DNA of 43,383 bases from Thiobacillus denitrificans (lineage in GTDB: Bacteria > Pseudomonadota > Gammaproteobacteria > Burkholderiales > Thiobacillaceae): the NCBI GenBank assembly GCA_002403375.1, contig DHHQ01000017.1, forward strand, positions 1 to 43,383, read 5' to 3'. Shown in pieces: positions 25,550 through 36,038 of the stretch (positions within the stretch are counted from its first letter, which is position 1; the number at the start of each line of letters is the position of its first letter). The notes beneath the pieces were generated by a model. It had not been told where the DNA came from. It searched no databases and saw only the letters and a program-made list of their open reading frames with translations. Both the position numbers and the translations under genes were made by a program.

Positions 25550-26206
25550 CTATTTCTTGCTGCCGGCGGCCTTCGCGTTGCGTTCGGCACGCGCCTTGGC
25601 GATCAGCTGGTCGAGCACTTCGTAGAGGCGCTGCGGCGTTCCGGCCATCGACACCGAGGTGGTGTACTTGCCGTCGACGACGAAGGCGGGCACGCCGGTG
25701 ATGGCGTAGGCGGACGCCAGTCGCCCGCCCTGTGCGGCCTTCGACTGCACCGAGAAGGAACCGTAGACCGCTTCGAACTTCTTGCGGTCGACGCCCTGTC
25801 CGGCGATCCAGTCGGCCAGCACGGCGGGGTTGTTCAGATTGACGTTTTCGATGTGATAGGCGTCGAACACCTTGTGGTGCAGCTTGCCGGCGAGGTTCAT
25901 CTGCTCGAGCGTGTAGTAGAGCTTCGCGCCAGGCATCCAGTCGTCGCGGAAGACCGCCGGCACGCGGCGGATCTGGGCGTCCTTGGGAAGCGTCTTGACC
26001 CATTTGTCGAGCGACGGCTCGAGCTGGAAGCAGTGCGGGCAGCGGTACCAGAAGAACTCGAGCACTTCGATCTTGTTGCCGGTGGCGACCGGCTGCGGGT
26101 TCTTCACCCGGGCATAGTCGTGCCCCTCGAAAATCTCGTCGGGCGCCGCGACGGCGGACAGAGAAAATACGGTCGCGGCGAGCAGAGCCAAAGCGCGTGC
26201 AAACAT
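25550..26206 (-). CDS. dsbA: Thiol:disulfide interchange protein DsbA
   Basis: DsbA forms disulfide bonds in proteins in the periplasm and is reoxidised by DsbB. The protein has 218 residues with a signal peptide (about 1-20, MFARALALLAATVFSLSAVA) and the active site Cys56-Pro-His-Cys59 (WYRCPHCF). The cis-proline loop is GVPAF near 171-175. The ATG at 26206 overlaps the stop of the SPOR gene by one base, which suggests coupling. The longer open frame upstream is only a shadow of the SPOR gene. Confidence 0.96.
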   Translation of the reverse strand: MFARALALLAATVFSLSAVAAPDEIFEGHDYARVKNPQPVATGNKIEVLEFFWYRCPHCFQLEPSLDKWVKTLPKDAQIRRVPAVFRDDWMPGAKLYYTLEQMNLAGKLHHKVFDAYHIENVNLNNPAVLADWIAGQGVDRKKFEAVYGSFSVQSKAAQGGRLASAYAITGVPAFVVDGKYTTSVSMAGTPQRLYEVLDQLIAKARAERNAKAAGSKK

Positions 26207-26739
26207 CAAGGCGTCTCCTGATTGTCGGGAATCTCTTTGACCAGGGTGGTCGGAATATCGTTCTGGGTGAGCAGCTGGCGGGTGCGCTCGACCTCGCTCG
26301 TCGCGGCGTAGGGGCCGACGCGCACGCGGTGGAACACGCCCTTGCCGGGCACGTCGCTGGTCTGGATCGCTGCCTCGATGCCGAGCATCGCGAGTTGCGC
26401 CTTGAGGTTGTCTGCGTCGGCAGGGTTCCTGAACGCGCCCGCCTGCAGATAGTAGCGGGGCGCCGGCGCATTCGGCGCAGCGGCAGCCGGCAGGTCGGCC
26501 GGCTTGCCGCTCGGCAGCACCTCGTAGAAGTCGAAGCTGGGCGCGGGATCCGGCTGGGCAGGGCGCGCAGGGGCGGGCTTGGCCGGCGTCGGCGCGGCCG
26601 TCTTGAACGGATTGAGGCCGGTGGCCCACAGCGCCACGCCCACCGCGAGCACCGCGCCGACGACGAGGCCGATCAGCACGCCGGTGAAAACGGGGCTGCC
26701 GCCTGAACGGCCGCGCTTGCGGGATGCGGGTTTTGCCAT
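26206..26739 (-). CDS. SPOR-domain cell-division-type protein
   Basis: Protein of 177 residues. It has a basic cytoplasmic start, one membrane segment (about 17-40, GVLIGLVVGAVLAVGVALWA), a proline/alanine-rich linker and a C-terminal SPOR domain (about 95-172: YYLQAGAFRNPADADNLKAQ, ending VKEI). SPOR domains bind denuded septal peptidoglycan, so the protein is FtsN-like in plan. The start ATG at 26739 lies between argS (stop 26742) and dsbA, all in one direction; the same argS-SPOR-dsbA order is common in this bacterial group as far as I know. Confidence 0.9.
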   Translation of the reverse strand: MAKPASRKRGRSGGSPVFTGVLIGLVVGAVLAVGVALWATGLNPFKTAAPTPAKPAPARPAQPDPAPSFDFYEVLPSGKPADLPAAAAPNAPAPRYYLQAGAFRNPADADNLKAQLAMLGIEAAIQTSDVPGKGVFHRVRVGPYAATSEVERTRQLLTQNDIPTTLVKEIPDNQETP

Positions 26740-26741
26740 GG

Positions 26742-28415
26742 CTACATTTTCTCCGGGGCCGACACGCCGAGCAAGGCCAGGCCGTTGACGATCGCGATGC
26801 GGGTGGCGTCGGCGAGCGCGAGTCGCGCGAGCTTGGTCGCCTCGTCGTCGACGAGGAACTTCTCGGCGTTGTACCAGGCGTGGAAGTCGCCCGCCAGCAT
26901 CTGCAGGTAGTGCACCACGAGGTGCGGCGCGAGATCGCGCGCGGCGCCCGCGACGACTTCCGGGTACTCGGCGAGGCGCTGCAGCAGCGCGAGCTCGTGC
27001 GGCGCGGTCAGCGGCGCGAGGTCGATGCCGTCGAGCGCATCCGCCATGCCGCCCCATTCCTCGAACACGCGGCAGATGCGTGCGTGGGCGTACTGCACGT
27101 AGTAGACCGGGTTGTCGGTGTTGCGGGCCAGCGCCAGATCCACGTCGAAGACGTACTCGGTGTCGGCCTTGCGGCTGAGCAGGAAGAAGCGCACCGCGTC
27201 CTTGCTCGTCCACTCGATGAGGTCGCGCAGGGTGACGTAGCTGCCGGCGCGCTTGGAGATCTTCACCTCCTCGCCGCCGCGCATGACCCTGACCATGGTG
27301 TGCAGCAGGTAGTCGGGGTAGCCCTCGGGGATGCCGACGCCGGCCGCCTGCAGGCCTGCCCTGACCCGGGCGATGGTGCCGTGGTGGTCGGTGCCCTGGA
27401 TGTTGATCGCGCGCTCGTAGCCGCGCTCGAACTTGGCGATGTGGTAGGCGACGTCGGGCACGAAGTAGGTGTAGGTGCCGTCGGACTTCTTCATCACGCG
27501 GTCCTTGTCGTCGCCGTAGTCGGTCGTGCGGAGCCACAGCGCGCCGTCCTGCTCGTAGGTCTTGCCGGCGTCGACGAGCTTCTGCACGGTCGCCTCGACG
27601 CGGCCGTCGGTATACAGGCTCGATTCCAGATAGTAGTGGTCGAAGCGCACCGCGAAGGCCTTGAGGTCGAGGTCCTGCTCGTGGCGCAGGTAGGCGACGG
27701 CGAACTGGCGGATCGAGTCGAGGTCGTCGATGTCGCCCGACGCGGTGTATTCGCGGTCGTCCGACTTCACCGTCCGCTTCGCCAGGAAGTCGGCGGCGAT
27801 GTCGGCGATGTAGTCGCCGTTGTAGGCCGCTTCGGGCCACTCGGCGTCGCCGGGTTTCAGCCCCTTCGCGCGCGCCTGCACGCTGGCCGCGAGCGTCGCG
27901 ATCTGCACGCCGGCGTCGTTGTAGTAGAACTCGCGCCAGACGTCCCAGCCCTGCGCCGCGTAGAGGTTGCAGATGGCGTCGCCGAGCGCCGCCTGGCGGC
28001 CGTGGCCGACGTGCAGCGGGCCGGTCGGGTTGGCCGAGACGAACTCGACCAGCACGCGGTGGCCGCGGCCGGCGTCGCCGCGGCCGAACGCCGCGCCGGC
28101 CGTGCGGATCTGCGGCACGAGCCCGTGCCAGGCGGCGGGCGTGAGGTGGAAGTTGATGAAGCCGGCGCCGGCGATCTCGGCTTTCGCGATCAGCGGCGAG
28201 GCCGGCAGCTCGGCGAGGATCCGCTGCGCCAGTTCGCGCGGGTTCTTCTTCAGCGGACGCGCCAGTTGCATCGCGGCATTGCTCGAGAAGTCGCCGTGAT
28301 CCGGGTTCTTCGGGCGTTCGATCTCGAGGCTGACCGGCGCGTCGGGCGCCACGGTCTGGAGGGCGGCGCCGATCAGGAGGGCAAGCTGTTCTTTGAGCGG
28401 GTGGGTGCTGGGCAT
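26742..28415 (-). CDS. argS: Arginyl-tRNA synthetase
   Basis: ArgS charges tRNA-Arg. The protein has 557 residues, a normal length for class I ArgRS. The N-terminal Add1 domain is followed by the HIGH-type motif in NPTGPLHVGHGRQA, then the KMSKS-equivalent KISKRAG region, and a C-terminal anticodon-binding helical domain (DALBP type) ending in GVSAPEKM. The ATG at 28415 gives MPSTHPLKEQL; the frame stays open upstream but lies outside the family length. Only two bases separate it from the SPOR gene start. Confidence 0.97.
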   Translation of the reverse strand: MPSTHPLKEQLALLIGAALQTVAPDAPVSLEIERPKNPDHGDFSSNAAMQLARPLKKNPRELAQRILAELPASPLIAKAEIAGAGFINFHLTPAAWHGLVPQIRTAGAAFGRGDAGRGHRVLVEFVSANPTGPLHVGHGRQAALGDAICNLYAAQGWDVWREFYYNDAGVQIATLAASVQARAKGLKPGDAEWPEAAYNGDYIADIAADFLAKRTVKSDDREYTASGDIDDLDSIRQFAVAYLRHEQDLDLKAFAVRFDHYYLESSLYTDGRVEATVQKLVDAGKTYEQDGALWLRTTDYGDDKDRVMKKSDGTYTYFVPDVAYHIAKFERGYERAINIQGTDHHGTIARVRAGLQAAGVGIPEGYPDYLLHTMVRVMRGGEEVKISKRAGSYVTLRDLIEWTSKDAVRFFLLSRKADTEYVFDVDLALARNTDNPVYYVQYAHARICRVFEEWGGMADALDGIDLAPLTAPHELALLQRLAEYPEVVAGAARDLAPHLVVHYLQMLAGDFHAWYNAEKFLVDDEATKLARLALADATRIAIVNGLALLGVSAPEKM

Positions 28416-28512
28416 GGTCTCACGCGGACAGGAAGACGGAGCGTCTCCGGTGTCGAATGGGTAGCCGGCGATTATAAGCGGCGCGCGCAGGGCGGCCAAA
28501 CCGGCGGCGCGG

Positions 28513-30669
<2,157 letters not shown>

Positions 30670-30740
30670 GTTAGCGGGCAATCTTGGACAAGTATCTGGA
30701 AAGGCGTGCTAAACCCCTGTCGGGGAAGGCTTATTCTGCA

Positions 30741-30763
30741 TTGTCCACGCAAGCTGTGGATAA
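30741..30763. promoter_or_regulatory. Facing DnaA-box pair upstream of priA
   Basis: TTGTCCAC-GCAAGCT-GTGGATAA: the right arm with its preceding T (30755-30763) is a perfect DnaA box (complement of TTATCCACA), the left differs by two bases. Together they make an inverted repeat with one mismatch in eight. Control of priA by DnaA, or a small replication-related site, is inference. Confidence 0.45.
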
Positions 30764-30970
30764 TTATGTGGGCGATTTGTGTCGATGGCCCCCGAAGGCC
30801 CGTATTCAGGCGGGGCAGCCCCGGCGGTCAAAAAGCAGGCAGACGGCGAAATCTAGAATGATCAAAGACTTACAAACGCCCTCGGCTTGTCAAGGGCTTG
30901 ACGTCAAAAAAGTTCCCGTGCGCCAAAAATGTGCATAAGTTACTGCTTCTATTGCAGGAAATTCGGGCGT

Positions 30971-30993
30971 TTGCGCACCGTCAGGGTGCGCAA
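30971..30993 (-). terminator. Hairpin after the Tim44-like gene (weak terminator)
   Basis: TTGCGCACC-GTCAG-GGTGCGCAA is a perfect 9-bp stem 18 bp beyond the stop of the minus-strand Tim44-like gene. There is no T-tract on the minus strand, so termination is uncertain. Confidence 0.4.
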
Positions 30994-31011
30994 GGCCTTG
31001 TTTCGTCGAAC

Positions 31012-31857
31012 TTATTGCTGCTGGATGCCGGCGATCAGCCAGCCGCCCTGGCCGCTCGCCGGCTTGGTGAGGTGCCAGATCTCGTCGAAAGGCGTGGCGC
31101 CCGCGTCGGCCGTCTCGCGGATCAGGCCGGTGAAGCGCACGCTGACGACATGCTGCGCGTCCTCGTCGACCGCTTCGAGCACCTCGGCGTCGATCGACAC
31201 CACGTCGGTCGTCTGCGTTTCTCCGCCGCGTTCGGCGAGCTGCATGCGGACTTCGGCGAACACCTCGGGCGTGGTGAACGCGCGCAGGTCGTCGAGGTTG
31301 CCGGCATCGAACGCCGCCTGCAGGCGGATGAAGTTGAGCTTGGCTTCGCGGGCGAAGGCGTCGGCGTCGAAACCGGGCGGGAAGGAGCGTTCGGCGTGGC
31401 CGCCGGCGGCGGGGGCGGACCGCACGGCGTCGAACGCCGCCGGGGCGCCGGGGTTGAGCGCGGCGCGCGGCACGCCGGCGTACTGCATCGCCGGGGCGGG
31501 CGCGTTGCGGCGCATGAAGAAGCGGAAGGCCATGAACGCGGCCATCGCCAGCAGCGCCAGCATCAGGAAGCTCGCCATCTCCTCGCCCATGCCGAGGTGG
31601 GAGAACAGGGCGGCCAGCCCGAGACCGGCGGCGAGGCCGGCGATCGGCCCCATCCAGCTGCGCTTCTGCGGGGCGGTCTGGGCCGGGGCGGCGGTGGTCT
31701 GCTTGGGCTGCGCGGTGGGCGCGGCGTCCTGCTTGGTGGGCGCGGTGCGCTGCATGCCGAAGGACTTGCTGCCGCCCATGCGCTTGGCTTCGGCCTCCTG
31801 CATGGCGAAGCCGAAGCTGAGGAAGACGGCGAACAGACTGATCAGGAAGGTTTTCAC
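31012..31857 (-). CDS. Tim44-like domain membrane protein
   Basis: Protein of 281 residues. It begins with a signal peptide or signal anchor (MKTFLISLFAVFLSFGFAMQ), followed by a Gln/Pro/Ala-rich linker, then two close membrane segments at about 69-112 (MGPIAGLAAGLGLAALF; FLMLALLAMAAFMAFRFFM). The C-terminal domain (about 165-280) is Tim44-like: DAFAREAKLNFIRLQAAFD, VFAEVRMQLAERG and IWHLTKPA. Bacterial members are inner-membrane proteins with an unknown role; the Tim44 fold often binds lipid or other small ligands. It is transcribed toward priA and followed by a hairpin. Confidence 0.88.
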   Translation of the reverse strand: MKTFLISLFAVFLSFGFAMQEAEAKRMGGSKSFGMQRTAPTKQDAAPTAQPKQTTAAPAQTAPQKRSWMGPIAGLAAGLGLAALFSHLGMGEEMASFLMLALLAMAAFMAFRFFMRRNAPAPAMQYAGVPRAALNPGAPAAFDAVRSAPAAGGHAERSFPPGFDADAFAREAKLNFIRLQAAFDAGNLDDLRAFTTPEVFAEVRMQLAERGGETQTTDVVSIDAEVLEAVDEDAQHVVSVRFTGLIRETADAGATPFDEIWHLTKPASGQGGWLIAGIQQQ

Positions 31858-31972
31858 GAGGAGACTCCGTAAGGACGACGGGACCGGGTATGGTGGCGCA
31901 TGCCCGGCGCCGCTGAAAAGTCGTTTTTTATACCCGGACTATTCGATATTTTCGATTATTCCGGTTGAGTAA

Positions 31973-33049
31973 TCAGTTTGCGCTTGATGCGCGCACGGCG
32001 CGGCTGCGGCTGTGCACCGCCTCGACCAGCACGCCGACCTTGTCGGGGTCGGTGAACTGGGAAATGCCGTGGCCCAGGTTGAACACGTGGCCGGGGTGGT
32101 TGCCGTAGCTGTCGATGATGCGGTGCGCCTCGGTGCGGATGCTCTCGGGCGTGCCGTGCAGCGCGCAGGGATCGAGGTTGCCCTGCAGCGCGACCTGGTC
32201 GCCGACGCGGCGGCGCGCCTCGCCGATGTCGAGCGTCCAGTCGAGGCCGACGGCGTCGGCGCCGATCCCGGCGATCGCCTCGAGCCAGTTGCCGCCGCCC
32301 TTGGTGAAGACGATGCTGGGGATGCGGCGGCCTTCGCGTTCCTTGATCAGGCCGGCGACGATGCGCTCCATGTAGGCGAGCGAGAATTCACGGTAGGCGT
32401 GCGGGGTGAGGCTGCCGCCCCAGGAGTCGAAGATCATCACCGCCTGCGCGCCGGCCTCGATCTGCGCGTTGAGGTAGTCGGTCACCGCCTGCGTGTTGAC
32501 CTCGAGGATGCGGTGCAGCAGATCGGGGCGGCTGTACAGCATGGTCTTGATGTGGCGGTAATCGTCCGAGCTGCCGCCTTCGACCATGTAGCAGGCGAGC
32601 GTGTAGGGGCTGCCGGAAAAGCCGATCAGCGGCACCGAGCCGTCGAGCGCGCGGCGGATCGAGCGCACCGCGTCCATCACGTAGCCGAGCTTGTCGGTGG
32701 GGTCGGGCGCGGAGAGGTCGCGGATCTCCCACTCGTCGCGCAACGGGCGCTCGAAGCGCGGCCCTTCGCCCTGGGCGAAATACAGGCCGAGGCCCATCGC
32801 GTCGGGCACGGTGAGGATGTCGGAGAACAGGATCGCGGCGTCGAGCGGGTAGCGCGCCAGCGGCTGCAGCGTCACCTCGGTCGCGAGATCGGGGGTCTTG
32901 CACAGCGTGAGGAAATCGCCGGCGCGCGCGCGCGTCGCGTTGTATTCAGGCAGGTAGCGACCGGCCTGGCGCATCAGCCACAGCGGGGTGTAGTCGGTCG
33001 GCTGGCGCTGCAGCGCGCGCAGGAAGGTATCGTTCTTGAGGGCAGACAT
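31973..33049 (-). CDS. hemE: Uroporphyrinogen decarboxylase
   Basis: HemE converts uroporphyrinogen III to coproporphyrinogen III in heme synthesis in the cytoplasm. The protein has 358 residues, normal for the family. The N-terminal signature PLWLMRQAGRYLPEY and the second, IGFSGSPYTLACYM, are clear; the end of the barrel has LQGNLDP and FNLGHGI. The ATG at 33049 was chosen over a GTG two codons upstream. An extended -10 promoter is visible upstream. Confidence 0.97.
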   Translation of the reverse strand: MSALKNDTFLRALQRQPTDYTPLWLMRQAGRYLPEYNATRARAGDFLTLCKTPDLATEVTLQPLARYPLDAAILFSDILTVPDAMGLGLYFAQGEGPRFERPLRDEWEIRDLSAPDPTDKLGYVMDAVRSIRRALDGSVPLIGFSGSPYTLACYMVEGGSSDDYRHIKTMLYSRPDLLHRILEVNTQAVTDYLNAQIEAGAQAVMIFDSWGGSLTPHAYREFSLAYMERIVAGLIKEREGRRIPSIVFTKGGGNWLEAIAGIGADAVGLDWTLDIGEARRRVGDQVALQGNLDPCALHGTPESIRTEAHRIIDSYGNHPGHVFNLGHGISQFTDPDKVGVLVEAVHSRSRAVRASSAN

Positions 33050-33076
33050 GGGCACGGGCCGGGACGCAAAGCCTGC

Positions 33077-33085
33077 ATTTTAACA
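33077..33085 (-). promoter_or_regulatory. Extended -10 promoter of hemE
   Basis: On the minus strand, TGTTAAAAT is an extended -10 element 27 bp before the hemE ATG. It sits in the loop of a small inverted repeat (AAGCCTG/CAGGCTT, 33069-33090). No convincing -35 was found. Confidence 0.4.
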
Positions 33086-33119
33086 GGCTTGGCGACACCG
33101 GCCCGGCGGCGCGCTGCGC

Positions 33120-33689
33120 TCAGGTGCGGCGGAAGCGCCACTCGCCACGGCCCGCGGGACAGGCGAGCACCTCGCGCGGGCGCCCGCCGTCGACCCGCAA
33201 TGTGGCGTGGCGACAGCCGTCGCGGGCGTCGCCGCGCGGCGTGAAGTGGTAGCGGCGGCCGTCGTTGTGCCACACCACCGGCACGCCGGGCCGGCCGAGT
33301 TCGAGCGCGTGACCCATGCAGGCGCGGTCGCCGCGGTCGAGGCTGTCGCCGATGGCGTGCCCCAGCACCGCGCCGACCACGCCGCCGACCACCATGCCGA
33401 CCGCGCGGTTGTCGCGGTCGGCGACCTGGCCGCCGATCACCGCGCCGGTCACGCCGCCGATCACCGTGCCGATCTCGTCACGGTTGCAGCGGCCGCTCGA
33501 GATGCCGTAGTCGCGCACGTAGGCGACGCCGCTCCGGCCCTCGTGGTACCGCACTTCGCGGGCGCCGCGGTGGTCGTGGGGCTTGCCGTTCTTGTAGTAG
33601 CCGTGGGCAGGCGCGTGAGCGGGCGGATCGGCGAGGGCCGGGCCGGCGGCGACGAGCGCTGCGACTGCGAGGGTGAGGGCAAATTTCAT
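33120..33689 (-). CDS. Secreted glycine-zipper (2TM) protein
   Basis: Protein of 189 residues with a signal peptide (about 1-20, cut near ALA-DP). The middle carries a glycine-zipper segment (GTVIGGVTGAVIGGQVADRD, then VGMVVGGVVGAVLGHAIGD), as in the outer-membrane 17-kDa antigen family. The C-terminal part (after GRPGVPVVWHNDGRRYHFTP) is a small basic domain with two Cys. It probably sits in the periplasm or outer membrane; function unknown. The ATG follows AGGAG (in CGACAGGAGCAGACC). It ends 70 bp before hemE's start. Confidence 0.82.
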   Translation of the reverse strand: MKFALTLAVAALVAAGPALADPPAHAPAHGYYKNGKPHDHRGAREVRYHEGRSGVAYVRDYGISSGRCNRDEIGTVIGGVTGAVIGGQVADRDNRAVGMVVGGVVGAVLGHAIGDSLDRGDRACMGHALELGRPGVPVVWHNDGRRYHFTPRGDARDGCRHATLRVDGGRPREVLACPAGRGEWRFRRT

Positions 33690-33746
33690 GGTCTGCTCCT
33701 GTCGTGAAGGGGGGCGTGGCGCCAGAGCGGCTTGGCGGGCCGCCGA

Positions 33747-34148
33747 TCAGTTGAACCCGCGGCGCTCGCCGTAGCCGTTGCGGGCCTGGCGGTCATGTCG
33801 CTCGTCCCGGATGTTGCGGCTGGCGACGTCGAGGGCGCGCTCGAGGTGGCGGAACTCGCGGGCGTCGATCCTGCCGTCGGCGCGGAAGCGGCGCTCCATG
33901 GCGCGAATCTCGCGCTGTTCCTGCATCAGCCGGTGGTACTCGGCGCGCGTCAGGTGGCCACGCCGCATCCCGGCTTCGATGCGCGCCATCTGGCGATCCT
34001 GGCGCGCATCGATTTCCTGGCTGAAGTGGCGGCTTTGCTGCGCGGCCTGGCGCTCGTGGTCGTGGCGGTCCCAGCTCGCCTGCGCGCCGGTGGCGGCGAG
34101 GCCGAGCGTGAGCACGGCGAGCGTCTTCTTGATCAAAGTGCTTTTCAT
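33747..34148 (-). CDS. Small secreted Arg/His-rich protein, unknown
   Basis: Protein of 133 residues with a signal peptide (MKSTLIKKTLAVLTLGLAAT, cut after AQA). The mature part is very rich in Arg, His, Glu and Gln, helical, with LTRAEYHRLMQEQREIRAME and a weakly EF-hand-like RADGRIDAREFRHLE segment. I do not recognise a family. The ATG at 34148 has AAGGAG eight bases upstream; the frame remains open a little upstream without a signal. It may sense or bind metal or act as a periplasmic helical chaperone, but that is speculation. Confidence 0.78.
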   Translation of the reverse strand: MKSTLIKKTLAVLTLGLAATGAQASWDRHDHERQAAQQSRHFSQEIDARQDRQMARIEAGMRRGHLTRAEYHRLMQEQREIRAMERRFRADGRIDAREFRHLERALDVASRNIRDERHDRQARNGYGERRGFN

Positions 34149-34403
34149 GATGCGCTCCTTTTCAGTGGTCGGGTGTCGCGGCCGGTCGGTTGTGGCAGCG
34201 GACACCTGCACTTTGGGAGCGCCGTGTAAGCGCGGTGTTTGGCGCGGGTAACGGGCGGTAACGGAATGTAACCACCGCCCCGGACGCTGGTACGGAAATG
34301 TAGCGATTTCATACAGGCGAAGAGGGTTAATAAAGCAAGTTAATAGTTTAGAATTTTCGGTTTCTCTGAATTACCAACCCGAATCTCTCAGGAGGAGATC
34401 CCG
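34149..34403. promoter_or_regulatory. Divergent promoter region of the small secreted gene and fadL-like gene
   Basis: This AT-rich part near 34330-34370 (GTTAATAGTTTAGAATTTTC) contains a TAGAAT -10-like box about 50 bp before the fadL-like ATG. No good -35 can be fixed by eye. Confidence 0.4.
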
Positions 34404-35540
34404 ATGCAATCGAAGAAACTCGCGGCCGCGCTCGCCGCGGTGGGCCTTGCTGTGCCTGGCGCAGCCGTGGCCACCAACGGCATGATCATGGAGGGCTACG
34501 GCCCGATCGCCGCAGGCATGGGCGGCGCGTCCATGGCCTACGACAATGGCACGGCCGCGATGGCGAACAACCCCGCGACCCTCGGCCTGATGGCCAACGG
34601 CAGCCGCGCCGACATCATGCTCGGCTTCGTCGGCCCCGACGTGAAGACCCCGCTGGGCACCTCCGAGGCCGATGCCTTCTACATGCCGGCGATCGGCTAC
34701 GTGAAGAAGCAGGACCGCCTCGCCTACGGCGTCGGCATCTACGGCCAGGGCGGCATGGGCACCGAATACGCCAACGGCGACATGGCGCAGGTCAGCGTCG
34801 GCCGGGTGATCTTCCCGGTGGCCTACCAGGTCACCGACCGCTTCAACCTCGGCGGCAGCGTCGACTTCGTGTGGTCCGGGATGGACCTCAAGGTCGGCGC
34901 CTATGGCATCGACTTCGCCGACGGCAGCGACTTCACCGGCGAGGCCAAGGGCTACGCCCTGGCGGCCAAGCTGGGCTTCACCTACACGCTGTCGGACACG
35001 CTGACCGTCGGCGGCGTCTACCAGACCGCCGGCAACCTGCCCGACCTCAAGGACGGTAGCTACAAGGTCGTGGGCTTCGACATGCCGGCCACCGTCGGCC
35101 TCGGGCTTGCGTGGCAGGCGAACGACCGCCTGCTGCTTGCCGCCGACGTCAAGGACGTGCTGTGGGGCGACAGCATGAACACCGTCACGATCTACAACAA
35201 CGGCGTTCCCGTCGCGCCGTTCCAGCAGGACTGGGACGACCAGATCGTGGCGGCGCTCGGCGTGTCGTACAAGCTCACCGACGCCCTCACCGGGCGCGTC
35301 GGCTACAACTACGGCAAGAACCCGATCCCCGACGAGTTCGTCAATTACCTGTGGCCGGCGATCATGGAAGACCACTACACCGCTGGCTTCGGCTACGCGT
35401 TCGCCAACCGGTCCGAACTCAACTTCGCGGTGAGCGTGGCGCCCGAGGTGACGGTGACCGGCACCGGTCCGATGAACGAGGGGATGGTGATCGAGCACAG
35501 CCAGGTCAACTGGCAGCTGATGTACAGCCTCAAGTACTGA
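34404..35540 (+). CDS. FadL/OmpP1/TodX-type outer-membrane channel
   Basis: Protein of 378 residues with a signal peptide (about 1-23, cut before TNGM). The mature N-terminus (TNGMIMEGYGPIAAGMGGAS, NGTAAMANNPATLGLM) is the hatch-and-start pattern of FadL-type hydrophobic-compound channels; alternating strand segments and a final Tyr (MYSLKY) make the beta-barrel. FadL-type channels pass long-chain fatty acids or aromatic hydrocarbons through the outer membrane. The specific substrate cannot be told. AGGAGG precedes the ATG at 34404 closely. A strong terminator follows. Confidence 0.92.
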   Translation: MQSKKLAAALAAVGLAVPGAAVATNGMIMEGYGPIAAGMGGASMAYDNGTAAMANNPATLGLMANGSRADIMLGFVGPDVKTPLGTSEADAFYMPAIGYVKKQDRLAYGVGIYGQGGMGTEYANGDMAQVSVGRVIFPVAYQVTDRFNLGGSVDFVWSGMDLKVGAYGIDFADGSDFTGEAKGYALAAKLGFTYTLSDTLTVGGVYQTAGNLPDLKDGSYKVVGFDMPATVGLGLAWQANDRLLLAADVKDVLWGDSMNTVTIYNNGVPVAPFQQDWDDQIVAALGVSYKLTDALTGRVGYNYGKNPIPDEFVNYLWPAIMEDHYTAGFGYAFANRSELNFAVSVAPEVTVTGTGPMNEGMVIEHSQVNWQLMYSLKY

Positions 35541-35561
35541 CGCTCGAAGGCCTCCACGCGA

Positions 35562-35595
35562 ATGGCCGGGACGCTTGTCCCGGCCATTTTCTTTG
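35562..35595 (+). terminator. Rho-independent terminator after the fadL-like gene
   Basis: ATGGCCGGGAC-GCTT-GTCCCGGCCAT is an 11-bp perfect stem with a tetraloop followed by TTTTCTTT, 21 bp after the stop. Confidence 0.9.
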
Positions 35596-35632
35596 CGGTG
35601 CAGCCCAACCAGCGCCGGGCTTCACCCGCCGG

Positions 35633-36004
35633 TCAGGGCTGCTGCGGCGGCTCGCCGGTCGGCGTGCCGGCCTCGGCCGCAGGCTCGCCGGCGGCGGGCT
35701 CGTCCGTCCCCTGCGCCTCGGGTGCGGCCGCGTCGGCAGGCGGCGGCAGCTTGTCGTAGAGCGGTTCCGGCGGCTCCTGCACCGCCTGGCCGACCTGCTC
35801 GCTCGCCTGCTCGGCCGCGCTCTGCCTGTCGCAGCCGTTGAGGATCAGCAGGCTGGTCAGCACCGCCAGCACCCCGTAGGAGGCGTGCCAGGAATCGATG
35901 CGCTTCGACCGCGCGGGCAGCGGCACGGCGACCGTCGCGCCAAGCCCGCTCCATTCGTACAGCCGCATGTGCTCGTCGTTCAGATGTTTGTCTTTCGCTT
36001 TCAT
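35633..36004 (-). CDS. Small predicted lipoprotein-like protein
   Basis: Protein of 123 residues. It has an unusual 40-residue basic N-terminal extension before a membrane segment (about 43-57) ending in LLILNGC, which looks like a lipobox with Cys58. The rest is acidic and low in complexity (Ala, Pro, Glu, Gln). The ATG at 36004 is preceded by AGGAGA; the long N-terminal extension is thus probably real, although normal lipoprotein signals are shorter. Function unknown. It ends a minus-strand run with the two EF-hand genes. Confidence 0.7.
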   Translation of the reverse strand: MKAKDKHLNDEHMRLYEWSGLGATVAVPLPARSKRIDSWHASYGVLAVLTSLLILNGCDRQSAAEQASEQVGQAVQEPPEPLYDKLPPPADAAAPEAQGTDEPAAGEPAAEAGTPTGEPPQQP

Positions 36005-36038
36005 GGGTGGTCTCCTGATGGTTGGCAAGGGGCGGCGC

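Larger units (their letters stand above)
30670..31011. other. Intergenic region upstream of priA
   Basis: No gene is supported here. The region holds the probable priA promoter, the DnaA-box pair described separately at 30741-30763 and a hairpin at 30971-30993. Confidence 0.5.

Noticed and set aside
26206..27840. A 544-residue frame running from argS into the SPOR gene
   Set aside because: Only the part from the ATG at 26739 makes sense; upstream it lies antisense-frame in argS and is Arg-rich.
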